This document shows positions 1 through 7,960 of a stretch of DNA of 34,925 bases, one piece after another; position 1 is the first letter of the stretch; the number at the start of each line of letters is the position of its first letter. The stretch covers positions 1-34,925 of the forward strand of contig JAUVXJ010000025.1 in assembly GCA_030603665.1 (NCBI GenBank), given 5' to 3'. A program made the position numbers and the translations under genes. The notes beneath the pieces were generated by a model. The model had not been told where the DNA came from. It saw only the letters and a program-made list of their open reading frames with translations, and searched no databases. This stretch comes from Chloroflexota bacterium (GTDB lineage: Bacteria > Chloroflexota > Anaerolineae > UBA7937 > B3-Chlor).

Positions 1-210
1 CGAGAGGGAGGCTGTCATCGGGTGTCCATCTGGGAGGAGGGCCAGGGCTTGACTGCCTCGTTGCACTGCTCACTCGACCCAAAGCTTTCGGTTGAGGAAG
101 CTCACGAACTCAGCGAGCGGCTGGAAGATCATCTCTGCGACGAGATTCCCTCTCTTCAGCGAGTTGTCATTCATCTGGAACCGCCGCGACAGGCTCCTCC
201 CCAGGTATAG
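1..210 (+). CDS. Cation diffusion facilitator (CDF) transporter, C-terminal fragment (5' end outside window)
   Basis: The reading frame is open from base 1 (first codons give REGGCHR) and stops at 208-210, so only the last ~69 residues are present. They match the cytoplasmic dimerisation domain of CDF metal transporters: a strand, then SVEEAHELSERLEDHL, then a strand ending VVIHLEPP, which is the usual ...AHeis..iE......vtvHvEP pattern. In the family this domain follows six membrane helices and helps sense or bind Zn/Mn/Fe/Co. The GTG at 22 is probably not the start, because the open frame runs through it from the window edge. The substrate metal cannot be told from this piece. The gene is convergent with the PpiC gene on the other strand. 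Confidence 0.75.
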   Translation, partial: REGGCHRVSIWEEGQGLTASLHCSLDPKLSVEEAHELSERLEDHLCDEIPSLQRVVIHLEPPRQAPPQV

Positions 211-391
211 ACAGGTCCGAATTTCTGCCTCGTAGTTGGCCGTCTTGCACGGCGTGAGCGTGTGTCCGGTGACCCGCAGTGAACTCAGCGGTCAGACAGC
301 TCGAGGGTGCCAGACTTGTTGTCACGCCCACAGCGACGGGTTCCCAGCGCTCGTTGACCAATTGGGCGCAACAATACTGTGACTGACACAG

Positions 392-430
392 GGCAAAGAA
401 ATGGGCCGCAGGCTTGTCGTGCCGCGGCCC
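392..430 (-). terminator. Likely intrinsic terminator after the PpiC foldase gene
   Basis: On the minus strand a 7-bp GC stem (GGGCCGC / GCGGCCC, arms 424-430 and 403-409, 14-nt loop) is followed directly by ATTTCTTTG. It lies 34 nt beyond the foldase stop codon, between two convergent genes. Confidence 0.5.
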
Positions 431-463
431 TACAGGTAGATTCAAAGCTCAGGCCAGGGGGCG

Positions 464-1618
464 CTACTCGGGAGGTACCTTATCCCCCGACCAATACCTC
501 TCGATGACAGCCTCAGACAACAGGTCCGCCAGCCAGATATCGAACGCATCTCTCTTCCTCTGATCCAGAATCTCGGGATCCAGTTCCCTGTCCTCATCCC
601 TCTCTTCAACTAGGATGATGTGGAAGCCATAGGGGGTTTCGACGACCTCGCTGATCTCTCCGGGCGGCAAGTCGAAGGCTACTTCCTCGAACTCTGCCAC
701 CATGCTGCCTTGAGGCAGCCAGCCGAGATCGCCGCCCAGCTCAGCACTCACTGTGTCCGTGGATACCTCTGTCGCCAGTGCTGCGAAATCCTCTCCCTGT
801 TCGAGCCGACGGAGGGCGTCCTGGGCCTCCTCCTCTGTGTCCAGGAGGATGTGGCGGGCAAGTATGTGGGGTTCCGTCGTAGGCACCTGCTGGCCGATGA
901 GCTCCTCCATCTTCTCAGCCAGGAGTGAAGCCTTCACAAGTTCCCTGTAGTCACCTTCTGTGAGCCCTGCGCCTTCCTGCAGTATACCCAGGGAGTTGCT
1001 ATACAGCTCCTCGAACTCGGCTCTGGTCAGGGGGGGCGGCGCCTCCGTCGGGGTGATCTCAACCGTCGGGGTGATGGCGCCGGTGGATGGCGAGGGCAGC
1101 GGTGTGGGCTGTTCTCTCACGTACCCGAAGTCTTGCTCAATCCGGCGATCTATCTCGTCTGGAGAGACCATAATGCCCCGCTTTTCGGCGGCCTGACCAA
1201 TCAGTTCCTCCTCTATCAAACTATCCAGAGCGGTCTGACTGGCCAAGAGTTCTCTCTGCATGGAGAGCTGAGAAAGCTGCTGATCGATGATGGTTAGCAG
1301 GAATGCGTCTTCCTCCGGGTCATACTGAGACCGCTGGGCGATGAGATTCTGCATGCTAGCATCGATGTTCATTCGCTCCAGCAGGACTATCTTCTGATAT
1401 GCCTGGGTCGTTATAGGTACGCCATTGACTATCGCCACCGGCGCAGCAGGCTTCGCGATCAGCTCCTGGTATGCGCCATACCCCAGGACCACCAGGATCA
1501 GGCCGCCGATGGCGGCGGCCACGCCGATCAAGTTGAAACGCTGTCGGCGCTCCCTGTCGCGGCGAGATACCTGCTTCCGTGTGAGCGGAACCTCTTTCTT
1601 GATCTTTCTCTTGGCCAT
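464..1618 (-). CDS. Membrane-anchored peptidyl-prolyl isomerase / foldase, SurA-PrsA type with one PpiC domain
   Basis: This 384-residue protein probably folds secreted proteins outside the membrane. It has a basic cytoplasmic N-terminus (residues 1-28), a single membrane helix (about 29-48), a SurA-N-like helical region (60-245) broken by a Pro/Thr-rich linker (171-197), and a parvulin (PpiC) domain at about 250-342. The parvulin hallmarks are visible: ARHILL near the start, GGDLGWLPQGSM in the middle and TPYGFHIILVEER at the end. The anchor is a signal-anchor helix rather than a lipobox, unlike PrsA of Firmicutes. It begins with ATG at 1616-1618. It lies 198 nt downstream of rpsR, from which a terminator-like hairpin separates it, so it is probably its own unit. 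Confidence 0.88.
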   Translation of the reverse strand: MAKRKIKKEVPLTRKQVSRRDRERRQRFNLIGVAAAIGGLILVVLGYGAYQELIAKPAAPVAIVNGVPITTQAYQKIVLLERMNIDASMQNLIAQRSQYDPEEDAFLLTIIDQQLSQLSMQRELLASQTALDSLIEEELIGQAAEKRGIMVSPDEIDRRIEQDFGYVREQPTPLPSPSTGAITPTVEITPTEAPPPLTRAEFEELYSNSLGILQEGAGLTEGDYRELVKASLLAEKMEELIGQQVPTTEPHILARHILLDTEEEAQDALRRLEQGEDFAALATEVSTDTVSAELGGDLGWLPQGSMVAEFEEVAFDLPPGEISEVVETPYGFHIILVEERDEDRELDPEILDQRKRDAFDIWLADLLSEAVIERYWSGDKVPPE

Positions 1619-1760
1619 CTATTCCTCCACCGGGCCAGATAAGTTACAGTGGCCCTCGCTGTTCCAGTTGGGCCGGAGCGAGCATGACGATGCGTCGGCC
1701 AGTAGCCACAGGTACGGCCGGCAGTCTTCGATGTGGTGACGGGTACCCCGAGGTAAGAGT

Positions 1761-1796
1761 GAAGGAAAGGGCACAGGAACACAGGTTCCTATGCCC
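1761..1796 (-). terminator. Intrinsic terminator after rpsF-rpsR
   Basis: Read on the minus strand, arms 1785-1796 and 1769-1780 form a 12-bp stem (GGGCATAGGAAC / GTTCCTGTGCCC, one U-G pair) with a 4-nt loop, followed by TTTCCTTC. It starts 20 nt after the rpsR stop codon. Confidence 0.65.
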
Positions 1797-1816
1797 TGAC
1801 GCGCTCGGGCTATGCC

Positions 1817-2089
1817 TCAGCCGCCGCGTGAGTGGTCGGCCGCATAGGGCATCAGAGCTACGTGCCGCGCCCTCTTGATCGCCGTCGCCAGACGGCGCTG
1901 GTGTCTGGCACAAGTCCCTGTCTTGCGTCGCGGCTTGATCATGCCCCGGTTCGTGACGTGCTGGCGGAGCATACTCACGTCCTTGTAGTCTATGGTGGCG
2001 CCCCTAGTGATGCAGAAGGAACACTTCTTCTTGCGGCCGAACCCGAATCTCTTCTTTCTTGGTGGTCTCTGTTGACGTCTCTGGGCCAA
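1817..2089 (-). CDS. rpsR: 30S ribosomal protein S18
   Basis: This 90-residue protein is normal in length for S18, which binds with S6 to the platform of the 30S subunit. The family core is clear: KKKCSFCITRG, DYKDVSMLRQHV, RGMIKPRRKTGTCARHQRR and AIKRARHVALMPY. CxxC at residues 23-26 and a later C-A-R-H are visible and could hold zinc, as in cysteine-containing S18 variants. The start is TTG (2087-2089), two bases after the rpsF stop, with GGTGAG upstream as the ribosome-binding site, so translation is probably coupled to rpsF. The usual ssb between rpsF and rpsR, and rplI after rpsR, are absent. Confidence 0.95.
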   Translation of the reverse strand: MAQRRQQRPPRKKRFGFGRKKKCSFCITRGATIDYKDVSMLRQHVTNRGMIKPRRKTGTCARHQRRLATAIKRARHVALMPYAADHSRGG

Positions 2090-2091
2090 GG

Positions 2092-2643
2092 CTACTCACC
2101 CACTTCCTGTTGATCTGTGTCTTCGCTGTCCCGGTCCGAGGCGGTTTCTGGCTCGGTGAGTTCCTCGTCTGGCTCTTCCGAAGGCTCCTCACCCACTTCC
2201 TGTTGATCTGTGTCTTCGCTATCCCGGTCCGAGGCGGTTTCTGGCTCGGTGAGTTCTTCGTCTGGCTTTTCCGTAGGCTCCTCGGCAGGTTCTTCCTTCC
2301 GCATCTCCTTGGCCTGCCCGGCTCTGTCCGGCTCCTTTGGCGCCACCGGGGCCGGTATCTCGTCCGTCCTGATCAGGAGGTATCGGATCACCTCCTCAGT
2401 CAGGGCCAATTTGGCCTTCAGTTCCGAGATCGCTGCCGGCTCCACCTGAAGGTGAATCAAGATGTAGTGACCCTCACGGAAGTTCAGGATCGGGTAGGCC
2501 AGGCGTCGCCTACCCCAGGATTGACGGCGCAGTGTCTCGCCCCCACCGTCGGTGATCATCTGTTCGACTTTGGCTGTCAGCGTCTCCAGGTTCTCTTCTT
2601 CGACCTCCGGGCTGACGATGTACATGAACTCGTAGGTGCGCAA
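2092..2643 (-). CDS. rpsF: 30S ribosomal protein S6 with long acidic repeat tail
   Basis: Residues 1 to about 95 are a standard S6 domain (MRTYEFMYIVSPEV start, GRRRLAYPI, EGHYILIHLQ), the partner of S18 in the 30S platform. The family is usually ~95-140 residues. Here residues 110-183 add a Glu/Asp/Pro-rich tail, most of which is two copies of a 31-residue unit containing EELTEPETASDRDSEDTDQQ. The start is TTG (2641-2643), supported by AAAGGAG seven bases upstream and by the canonical S6 N-terminus. No ATG in the right place exists. It is transcribed from the consensus promoter at 2729-2757 and followed two bases later by rpsR. Confidence 0.95.
   Translation of the reverse strand: MRTYEFMYIVSPEVEEENLETLTAKVEQMITDGGGETLRRQSWGRRRLAYPILNFREGHYILIHLQVEPAAISELKAKLALTEEVIRYLLIRTDEIPAPVAPKEPDRAGQAKEMRKEEPAEEPTEKPDEELTEPETASDRDSEDTDQQEVGEEPSEEPDEELTEPETASDRDSEDTDQQEVGE
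2101..2286 (-). repeat. Two tandem 93-bp units inside the rpsF tail
   Basis: Units 2101-2193 and 2194-2286 differ at about six bases by eye. The period is 93 bp, or 31 codons, so the duplication keeps the frame and doubles the acidic tail of S6. Confidence 0.95.
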
Positions 2644-2700
2644 TCAAGGTCTCCTTTCTTCGGGCTTGCCCCCAGCCCTTGCTGCGGGCAGAAAGTATTC

Positions 2701-2716
2701 GAGCACCGTGGTGCTC
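2701..2716 (-). promoter_or_regulatory. Inverted repeat in the rpsF 5' leader
   Basis: GAGCACC-GT-GGTGCTC is a perfect 7-bp inverted repeat with a 2-bp centre, about 6 bases after the predicted transcription start and ~57 bases before the rpsF start codon. As DNA it could be an operator. As RNA the 2-nt loop is tight, so it would need to open a pair. S6:S18 autoregulation through leader RNA is known in other bacteria, but I cannot show that motif here. Confidence 0.4.
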
Positions 2717-2728
2717 ACACAACACTTT

Positions 2729-2757
2729 AGTATATCATTAATCTGGGCAGTAGTCAA
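2729..2757 (-). promoter_or_regulatory. Sigma-70-type promoter for rpsF-rpsR
   Basis: On the minus strand TTGACT (2752-2757), a 17-bp spacer, and TATACT (2729-2734). Both hexamers are one base off consensus at ideal spacing. The expected start is near 2722, giving a leader of ~79 nt. Confidence 0.85.
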
Positions 2758-3041
2758 CATTCGTCTCGTCCTTGGAGAGACTGGCAACCGCGCGCCGGCC
2801 TGCAAATCAGCCCCAGCTGGTCTTCCGGGTGGAACCTGTGATACCTTGGGGTCCCGTTTCCTCGATCTATCCTAGAGTAACCAGGCCACCGCTGAACGAC
2901 TCAGCGACTCGGGCGGAACGGCTGTGCTCCCAGGCCGTTGTCCCCTTCCACGGCGAACGGCTCCGCATCACTCTGCTCCTCAGCGAGGGAAGTCTTCTCG
3001 CCGTCTCCACTCTTTGTGTTCGATGCTTGAGAGGCCCCTGC
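2758..3041. other. Intergenic, nothing recognised
   Basis: This is the stretch between the rpsF promoter and the cysS stop codon. There is no convincing reading frame, tRNA or terminator with a T-run. Short complementary pairs exist (AACGGC...GCCGTT; ACGGCGA...TCGCCGT) but they have long loops. Confidence 0.5.
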
Positions 3042-4562
3042 CTATGACGGCGTGGTCGCTCTCCAGGTGCTACCGTCGGACCCGTCTTCCACGTAGATGC
3101 CCAGGTCGGCGAGTCCGTTCCGGATCCTGTCAGCCAATTGATACTCCCTGGCCGAGCGCAGATCGCTGCGCACCGACACTAGCAGTTCGATAAGAGGCTC
3201 CGCCTCTGTGGCTGGCGTCTCGCCCAGAGCATCCAGCGGGATACTTTCAGCCAGTTCGGACTTGCCCGCGACAGCCAGTTCATCGCGAATAGCGACAGCC
3301 AGCTCTCTGAAGGGCGTGGAGTCTGCGGTGACTTTGGTCTCCTGGAGCGTCAGTCCGAGCACTCCGGTGACTTCTCGCAGCACGTCCTGGCTGGCAGCCA
3401 GCGCTGAGGGTGGGACCCCTGCATCGCGAGCCTGGTTGATAGCCCGGCCCAGATCGAAGAGGTGGCCGATGGCTCGCGCTGTGTTGAAGTCATCGTCCAT
3501 GGCCTCCAAGAAATCACGCCGAGCTTCTTCAGACGCTGCCAGTAGTTGCTCCCCCCCGGTGTCTGCCACGACCGACGCAGGTCTCAAGGCAGCACGCAAT
3601 CTCTCCAGACCTCGATCAGAAGCCAGGATGCCCTCTTCGCTCCAGGTGACAGGACTCCTGTAGTGAGAGGAGAGGATGAACAGGCGAATGGCGTCGGGAT
3701 TGTATCTCTTCAGCGCGTCGTCGCAGCTGATGAAGTTTCCGAGATGGCGGGTCATCTTCTCCTGATCTGCGCTGGGCCGGAGAAGGCCATTGTGCAGCCA
3801 GTACTGGACAAAGGGGGCCTTGCCCGTGTAGCTCTCTGACTGCGCGATCTCGTCCTCGTGGTGGGGAAAGATGACGTCTTCCCCCCCGCCATGGATGTCG
3901 ATCTGGTCTCCCAGGAACTGAGTTACCATAGCGGAGCACTCGATGTGCCAGCCGGGCCGTCCCTTGCCCCATGGACTGTCCCAACTGGGCTCCCCAGGCT
4001 TGGCAGCCTTCCACAAGGCGAAGTCCAACTCGTTTTCTTTCCTGGTGTCCACCTTAACCCGGGCGCCGGCTCGCATCGCCTCGGGCGATTGCCGGGTGAG
4101 CTTGCCATAGTCGGGATCGCTGGAGATCCGGAAATAGACGTCGCCATCCACCTCGTAGGCATGCCCCTTATCGATCAACCCCTGCACCATCTCTTGAATC
4201 TTGGGGATGACCTCCGTAGCCCTGGGGTAGTGTGTCGCCCGCTGGATGTTGAGCGCATCCATCTCTTTCAGGAAGCGCGCTATGTACTTCTCTGCCAGCT
4301 CTTCGATCCGCACGCCCAGCGAGTTGGCGGTCTCTATGATGCGATCCTCAATGTCGGTGAAGTTCTGAACATGCTTCACCTCAAGACCGCGGTACTCGAG
4401 GTAACGTTTGATGGCATCGAAGACCAGGTAGGACATCGCGTGCCCTACGTGGCACGGCCCGTACACGTTGGGGCCACACACGTACATGCGGACCCGACTG
4501 CCCTCCAGGGGCACGAACTCCCGTTTTTCTCGACTGAGCGTATCGTAGACTCTCAAGACCAT
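3042..4562 (-). CDS. cysS: Cysteine--tRNA ligase
   Basis: This class I synthetase charges tRNA-Cys. From the ATG at 4560-4562 the protein has 506 residues, slightly longer than the usual ~460. The HIGH motif is HVGH (38-41). The zinc ligands C29, C209, H234 and E238 are all present (MYVCGPNVYGP; WHIECSAM; FPHHEDEIAQ) and match the positions known in the E. coli enzyme. The second signature reads KMTRHLGN (269-276) instead of the common KMSKSLGN, so two positions are changed. An in-frame GTG lies nine bases upstream, but AAGGAG sits eight bases before the ATG and only one base before the GTG, which decides the start. It is the last gene of the unit that begins with the PIN-TRAM protein, 92 nt after gltX. 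Confidence 0.95.
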   Translation of the reverse strand: MVLRVYDTLSREKREFVPLEGSRVRMYVCGPNVYGPCHVGHAMSYLVFDAIKRYLEYRGLEVKHVQNFTDIEDRIIETANSLGVRIEELAEKYIARFLKEMDALNIQRATHYPRATEVIPKIQEMVQGLIDKGHAYEVDGDVYFRISSDPDYGKLTRQSPEAMRAGARVKVDTRKENELDFALWKAAKPGEPSWDSPWGKGRPGWHIECSAMVTQFLGDQIDIHGGGEDVIFPHHEDEIAQSESYTGKAPFVQYWLHNGLLRPSADQEKMTRHLGNFISCDDALKRYNPDAIRLFILSSHYRSPVTWSEEGILASDRGLERLRAALRPASVVADTGGEQLLAASEEARRDFLEAMDDDFNTARAIGHLFDLGRAINQARDAGVPPSALAASQDVLREVTGVLGLTLQETKVTADSTPFRELAVAIRDELAVAGKSELAESIPLDALGETPATEAEPLIELLVSVRSDLRSAREYQLADRIRNGLADLGIYVEDGSDGSTWRATTPS

Positions 4563-4585
4563 TTCACACACTCCTTCCGTTCACC

Positions 4586-4656
4586 GATGATAGTTAGTGT
4601 AGACGGGATGCCATCTTGCATGGCATCCCGCCAAACAGGCGCATTTGGCTATCATC
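4586..4656. repeat. Nested inverted repeats between gltX and cysS; possible partial terminator
   Basis: The inner hairpin 4604-4630 is a perfect 11-bp stem (CGGGATGCCAT / ATGGCATCCCG, loop CTTGC). The outer arms GATGATAG (4586-4593) and CTATCATC (4649-4656) are also perfectly complementary, and the outer arm overlaps the last gltX codon and stop. No strong U-run follows on the minus strand, so RNA processing, stability control or partial termination are all possible. Confidence 0.6.
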
Positions 4657-6139
4657 AGCGCGAAAAGGAACTCTGGAGTTGTGTCACTCTTCGAATGCAT
4701 CTATCTCTTCCCAACAGGGCGATCACGGCAGCCAGATTGGGTCCGTGAACGCTTCCCGTCAAGCCTGCTCTGATAGGAAACATGACCTCTCGGGCTCCGA
4801 GATTCCGTCGCTCTTTCAGCAATGCCCTCAGATTCTGCAAGACAGTGTTGGCTGCCGCGATGTCCAGGATCTCAAGCGACCGCACCTTGTCGACGAACGC
4901 AGCCAGCACCTCACCGGCCGCCGGTGCCCTCATCGCCTCGGCTGCCTCGCCCGTGTAAGCGAGTTCGTCGATGAAGGCAAAGGCCACGTGGGCAGGTATC
5001 TGGCCGAGGCTGTCCACTTCCTCACGCACGTTGTCCACCAGCAGCTTGAGCCACTCGGCTGGCGAGTACGCTGTGTCTTCGCTTTGCTCCTCTCGGCCGT
5101 ACGCTTCCCTGAGGTACGGTGCCACCGCATGAGCCATCCTATCCACAGGCAGGTGCCGGATGTACCACCGGTTGAACCAGTTCAGGCGCTCCAGGTCGAA
5201 AACCGCAGGGCTGACCGAAATCCGATCCCAAGTGAATCTGTCTATCAGGTCCTCCGCACTGAGGATCTCCTGCGTATCCCCTGGTGACCATCCGAGCAGG
5301 GCGAGATAGTTGACCAGAGCTTCAGGGAGGTACCCATTCTGCTTATAGTCGGCTACCGACACGTCCCCCTGTCTCTTGCTCAGCTTCCCGCCGGCCTTGT
5401 CTAGGATCAAGGGCAGATGGACGAAGTGGGGAGGATCCCAGCCAAAAGCTCGGTAGAGTAGCACGTGACGAGGGGAGCTGGGTATCCAGTCGTCCGCCCG
5501 CAATACGTGGCTCACCTCCATCAGGTGGTCGTCCACCACGCTGGCCAGGTGGTAGGTGGGATAGCCGTCGGACTTCATGATCACGAAGTCGTCCAGAGTG
5601 TCGTTGGCGAAGCTGATCTCGCCACGTAGGAGATCACGAAACGACGTTTCGCCCTGTCTAGGGGTCATGAAGCGGATCACAGGTTCTGTCCCCTCGCTCT
5701 CATACCCTTCCCTATCGGCATCGGTCAGCGCTCTGCACCGCCTGTCGTAGCGTGGGGGGCGACCGCGACGGCGCTGTTCCCGCCGCATCTCCTCCAATCG
5801 CTCGCTAGAACAGTAGCAGTGATACGCGAGTCCTGAGTCCAGCAACCGTGTGGCGTGGGAACGGTAGATGGCCAGTCTGTCCGACTGGTGATATGGGCCG
5901 AGGCTTCCTTCCTTTCCCGGTCCCTCATCCCAGTCGATTCCCAGCCACCGAAGCCCCTCCAGAATCGCGCGCTCAGCCTCTTCGCTACTGCGAGCCACAT
6001 CGGTGTCCTCAATACGCAGAATGAATGACCCGTTGTGGTGGCGAGCGAAGAGCCAGTTGAACAGGGCTGTCCGCACGTTCCCGAGATGGAGCTCTCCCGT
6101 TGGGCTTGGGGCGAAACGTACACGGGCACTCTCAGCCAT
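4655..6139 (-). CDS. gltX: Glutamate--tRNA ligase
   Basis: This 494-residue class I aminoacyl-tRNA synthetase is normal in length. It opens with RFAPSPTGELHLGN (HIGH equivalent HLGN at 18-21) and has KLSKR at 252-256. CYC at 108-110 with YDRRCR at 131-136 is the zinc-type insert of many bacterial enzymes. A C-terminal anticodon-binding helical domain follows (about 330-490). Whether it charges only tRNA-Glu or also tRNA-Gln cannot be read here. The ATG at 6137-6139 lies inside the end of the upstream kinase-like gene (8-bp overlap), which points to coupled translation. Confidence 0.95.
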   Translation of the reverse strand: MAESARVRFAPSPTGELHLGNVRTALFNWLFARHHNGSFILRIEDTDVARSSEEAERAILEGLRWLGIDWDEGPGKEGSLGPYHQSDRLAIYRSHATRLLDSGLAYHCYCSSERLEEMRREQRRRGRPPRYDRRCRALTDADREGYESEGTEPVIRFMTPRQGETSFRDLLRGEISFANDTLDDFVIMKSDGYPTYHLASVVDDHLMEVSHVLRADDWIPSSPRHVLLYRAFGWDPPHFVHLPLILDKAGGKLSKRQGDVSVADYKQNGYLPEALVNYLALLGWSPGDTQEILSAEDLIDRFTWDRISVSPAVFDLERLNWFNRWYIRHLPVDRMAHAVAPYLREAYGREEQSEDTAYSPAEWLKLLVDNVREEVDSLGQIPAHVAFAFIDELAYTGEAAEAMRAPAAGEVLAAFVDKVRSLEILDIAAANTVLQNLRALLKERRNLGAREVMFPIRAGLTGSVHGPNLAAVIALLGRDRCIRRVTQLQSSFSR

Positions 6140-6830
6140 GGTCGGGGGCCTGGAGTTGACGAAACGCGTCCACTATCATGCTCGCAGCAAGCGAGATAGG
6201 TATCTTGTTGGTATTGATCACCAGGTCGTAGAGAGTGGGATCCAGCCAGTCAACTCGATGGTATCTGCGCACGTAGTCTTTTCGCGCCTGGTCACTGGCC
6301 TTCACGCTTCTCGCGGCTTCCTCTTGCGAAATGCCATCACGCTCGGCCAGCTCGATCACTCGCCGTTCGAAGGGGGCTACGATTTGCACGTGAACAGCCC
6401 CGGGCATGTCGTGGAGAAGTGCCTGGCCACCTCGTCCAGCAATGACCACATTGCCTTCACGAGCGAGGTCGCGGATCACCATCCCTACCATATCAATATA
6501 GTCCTTCAGCGTCACCGTGAACGAAGGCACGGCGGGTGAGAAGATCCCTCCAAACGGTCGCCGCACGGATGCGGCGGTCTCTCGCCTCCAGGTCTCCGCG
6601 GTGCTGGGCACGGGAGGCATGGCATTGACAGCCCGCAGAATGCGGTCGACCACGTCTCTGCGCCCTTCGAAGGCGATCTCCTGCAAGGCGATCTTGGGAA
6701 CGCCCGCATCCCCGGCCGCTCTGTTGATGATCTCCCGGTCCACGAGTCTGAAGCCGAGCATCGCGGTGACCTCGGCTGCAATCTCACAGCCACGACTGGC
6801 CATCTGTCTGGAGATGGTGATCACACTCAT
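6132..6830 (-). CDS. Cytidylate-kinase-like protein (Cytidylate_kin2 type)
   Basis: This 232-residue P-loop-fold protein starts MSVITISRQMASRGCEIA. That is the place where true CMP kinases carry GxxGxGKS; here the loop is degenerate (SRQMASRG), as in the cytidylate-kinase-like family. The rest fits the family: LVDREIINRAA, then GNVVIAGRGGQALL, VQIVAPFERR and a C-terminal YDLVINTNK. The substrate is unknown and CMP kinase activity should not be assumed. The start is ATG at 6828-6830, nine bases after the PIN-TRAM gene stop. The gene overlaps gltX by eight bases, so it belongs to the same operon. Confidence 0.8.
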   Translation of the reverse strand: MSVITISRQMASRGCEIAAEVTAMLGFRLVDREIINRAAGDAGVPKIALQEIAFEGRRDVVDRILRAVNAMPPVPSTAETWRRETAASVRRPFGGIFSPAVPSFTVTLKDYIDMVGMVIRDLAREGNVVIAGRGGQALLHDMPGAVHVQIVAPFERRVIELAERDGISQEEAARSVKASDQARKDYVRRYHRVDWLDPTLYDLVINTNKIPISLAASMIVDAFRQLQAPDHG

Positions 6831-6839
6831 GTGGCTTGG

Positions 6840-7919
6840 CTACTGTTTCCTTGAGTGACGGTTGTTGCGCTGGGCGAAGATCATTCGTCCCTGCGCGGTC
6901 TGGAGGACCTTAGTCACCGTGACGTCCAGGCTCTGGTTCATGTGCCTGCGGCCATCTTCCACGACCACCATCGTGCCGTCGTCAAGATAGCCTACACCCT
7001 GGTTGGGCTCCGTTCCCTCTTGAATGATACGCACCTTCAGCGTCTCTCCGTGGAGGACGGCGGTCTTCACCGCATTCGCCAGCTCATTGATGTTCAGTAC
7101 CCTGACGCCCTGTAGCTGTGCCACCCGATTGAGGTTGTAGTCGTTGGTGAGGATAGGACAACCGAGGCTCTTGGCCAGCTGCACCAGCTTGCCATCGGCG
7201 TCCCTTATCTCCTCTGCTGCGTCCATATCCGTGATGCGGATGGGCACTACGGATTCCTGCTGTAGCTTGTTCAGAATGTCCAACCCTCGACGGCCTCTCT
7301 TGCGTCGTAGAGCGTCGGAAGAATCGGCGATGTACTGTAGTTCGCCGAGGATGAAGCGGGGTACGAGCAACGTTCTTTCGACGAAGCCCGTCTGGGCGAT
7401 GTCGGCGATGCGACCATCGATGACGACGCTTGTGTCCAGAAGAACCACCTGATCGTCGGAGCGTTGTGGGTTGCCCTTTCCGAGAGAGGAGCCCCACAGG
7501 TATTGGAAATCATCTGCACGCATGATCATGATGCTCATGCCCAGGAGGCCGAAGACCACGCTGGACAGCAGCGGCATGATCGTCCGCAAGCTTGATGGCA
7601 AGAAGGACAGGGTGAAGGCCAGCGGTAAGGAGATGACCAGGCCAGCGGACAAGCCAATGATCCCCATGAACAGATGACGCGCTGGTATCTGCTTCACCTT
7701 CCTGCGCGCCCAGAGCGCCGGCCTTATCGTCAACCACGGCGTCAGTAGCAGGCCCAGGCCAGCCCCCGCTATGGCCAGCGACAGTGCAGGGCGCAGGTAG
7801 GGGACGGCAAAAGCGTCGACGGCCCCCGATCTGGTGGCTATGTAGTCACCCACGCCCCAACCCACTGCGGCAAACGCGATCATGCCCACGAAACGTAGTA
7901 AGAGCTCAGTTCGCTTCAC
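6840..7919 (-). CDS. Membrane PIN-TRAM domain protein (YacL-like)
   Basis: This 359-residue protein has four predicted membrane helices (about 8-26, 42-62, 84-106, 113-133), a PIN nuclease-fold domain (157-285) and a C-terminal TRAM domain (290-350). Acidic PIN residues are visible in VVLLDTSVVIDGR (D162, D168), ILGEL (E193), RDADGKL and LTNDYN (D260). The architecture is that of Bacillus YacL. RNA cleavage or binding at the membrane is the family expectation, with no known specific target. It is the first gene of the minus-strand unit with gltX and cysS, and the structured leader at 7961-8214 precedes it. Confidence 0.85.
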   Translation of the reverse strand: MKRTELLLRFVGMIAFAAVGWGVGDYIATRSGAVDAFAVPYLRPALSLAIAGAGLGLLLTPWLTIRPALWARRKVKQIPARHLFMGIIGLSAGLVISLPLAFTLSFLPSSLRTIMPLLSSVVFGLLGMSIMIMRADDFQYLWGSSLGKGNPQRSDDQVVLLDTSVVIDGRIADIAQTGFVERTLLVPRFILGELQYIADSSDALRRKRGRRGLDILNKLQQESVVPIRITDMDAAEEIRDADGKLVQLAKSLGCPILTNDYNLNRVAQLQGVRVLNINELANAVKTAVLHGETLKVRIIQEGTEPNQGVGYLDDGTMVVVEDGRRHMNQSLDVTVTKVLQTAQGRMIFAQRNNRHSRKQ

Positions 7920-7960
7920 GGCGTGCCTCCAAATCGCCTACCAGAGGGGCCCCAGATAGC

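Noticed and set aside
2059..2730. Long plus-strand open frame (223 codons) antisense to rpsF
   Set aside because: It mirrors the S6 coding sequence and its tandem repeat, shows no family features, and would conflict with the rpsF promoter.
2827..2836. GGGTGGAACC, resembling the T-box antiterminator core
   Set aside because: It is on the plus strand, where no gene follows for nearly 6 kb. There is no Stem I or specifier loop upstream, and cysS is on the opposite strand with its start 1.7 kb away.
3858..4748. 296-codon plus-strand frame antisense to cysS
   Set aside because: cysS is certain on the other strand. The antisense product has no recognisable domain or ribosome-binding site.
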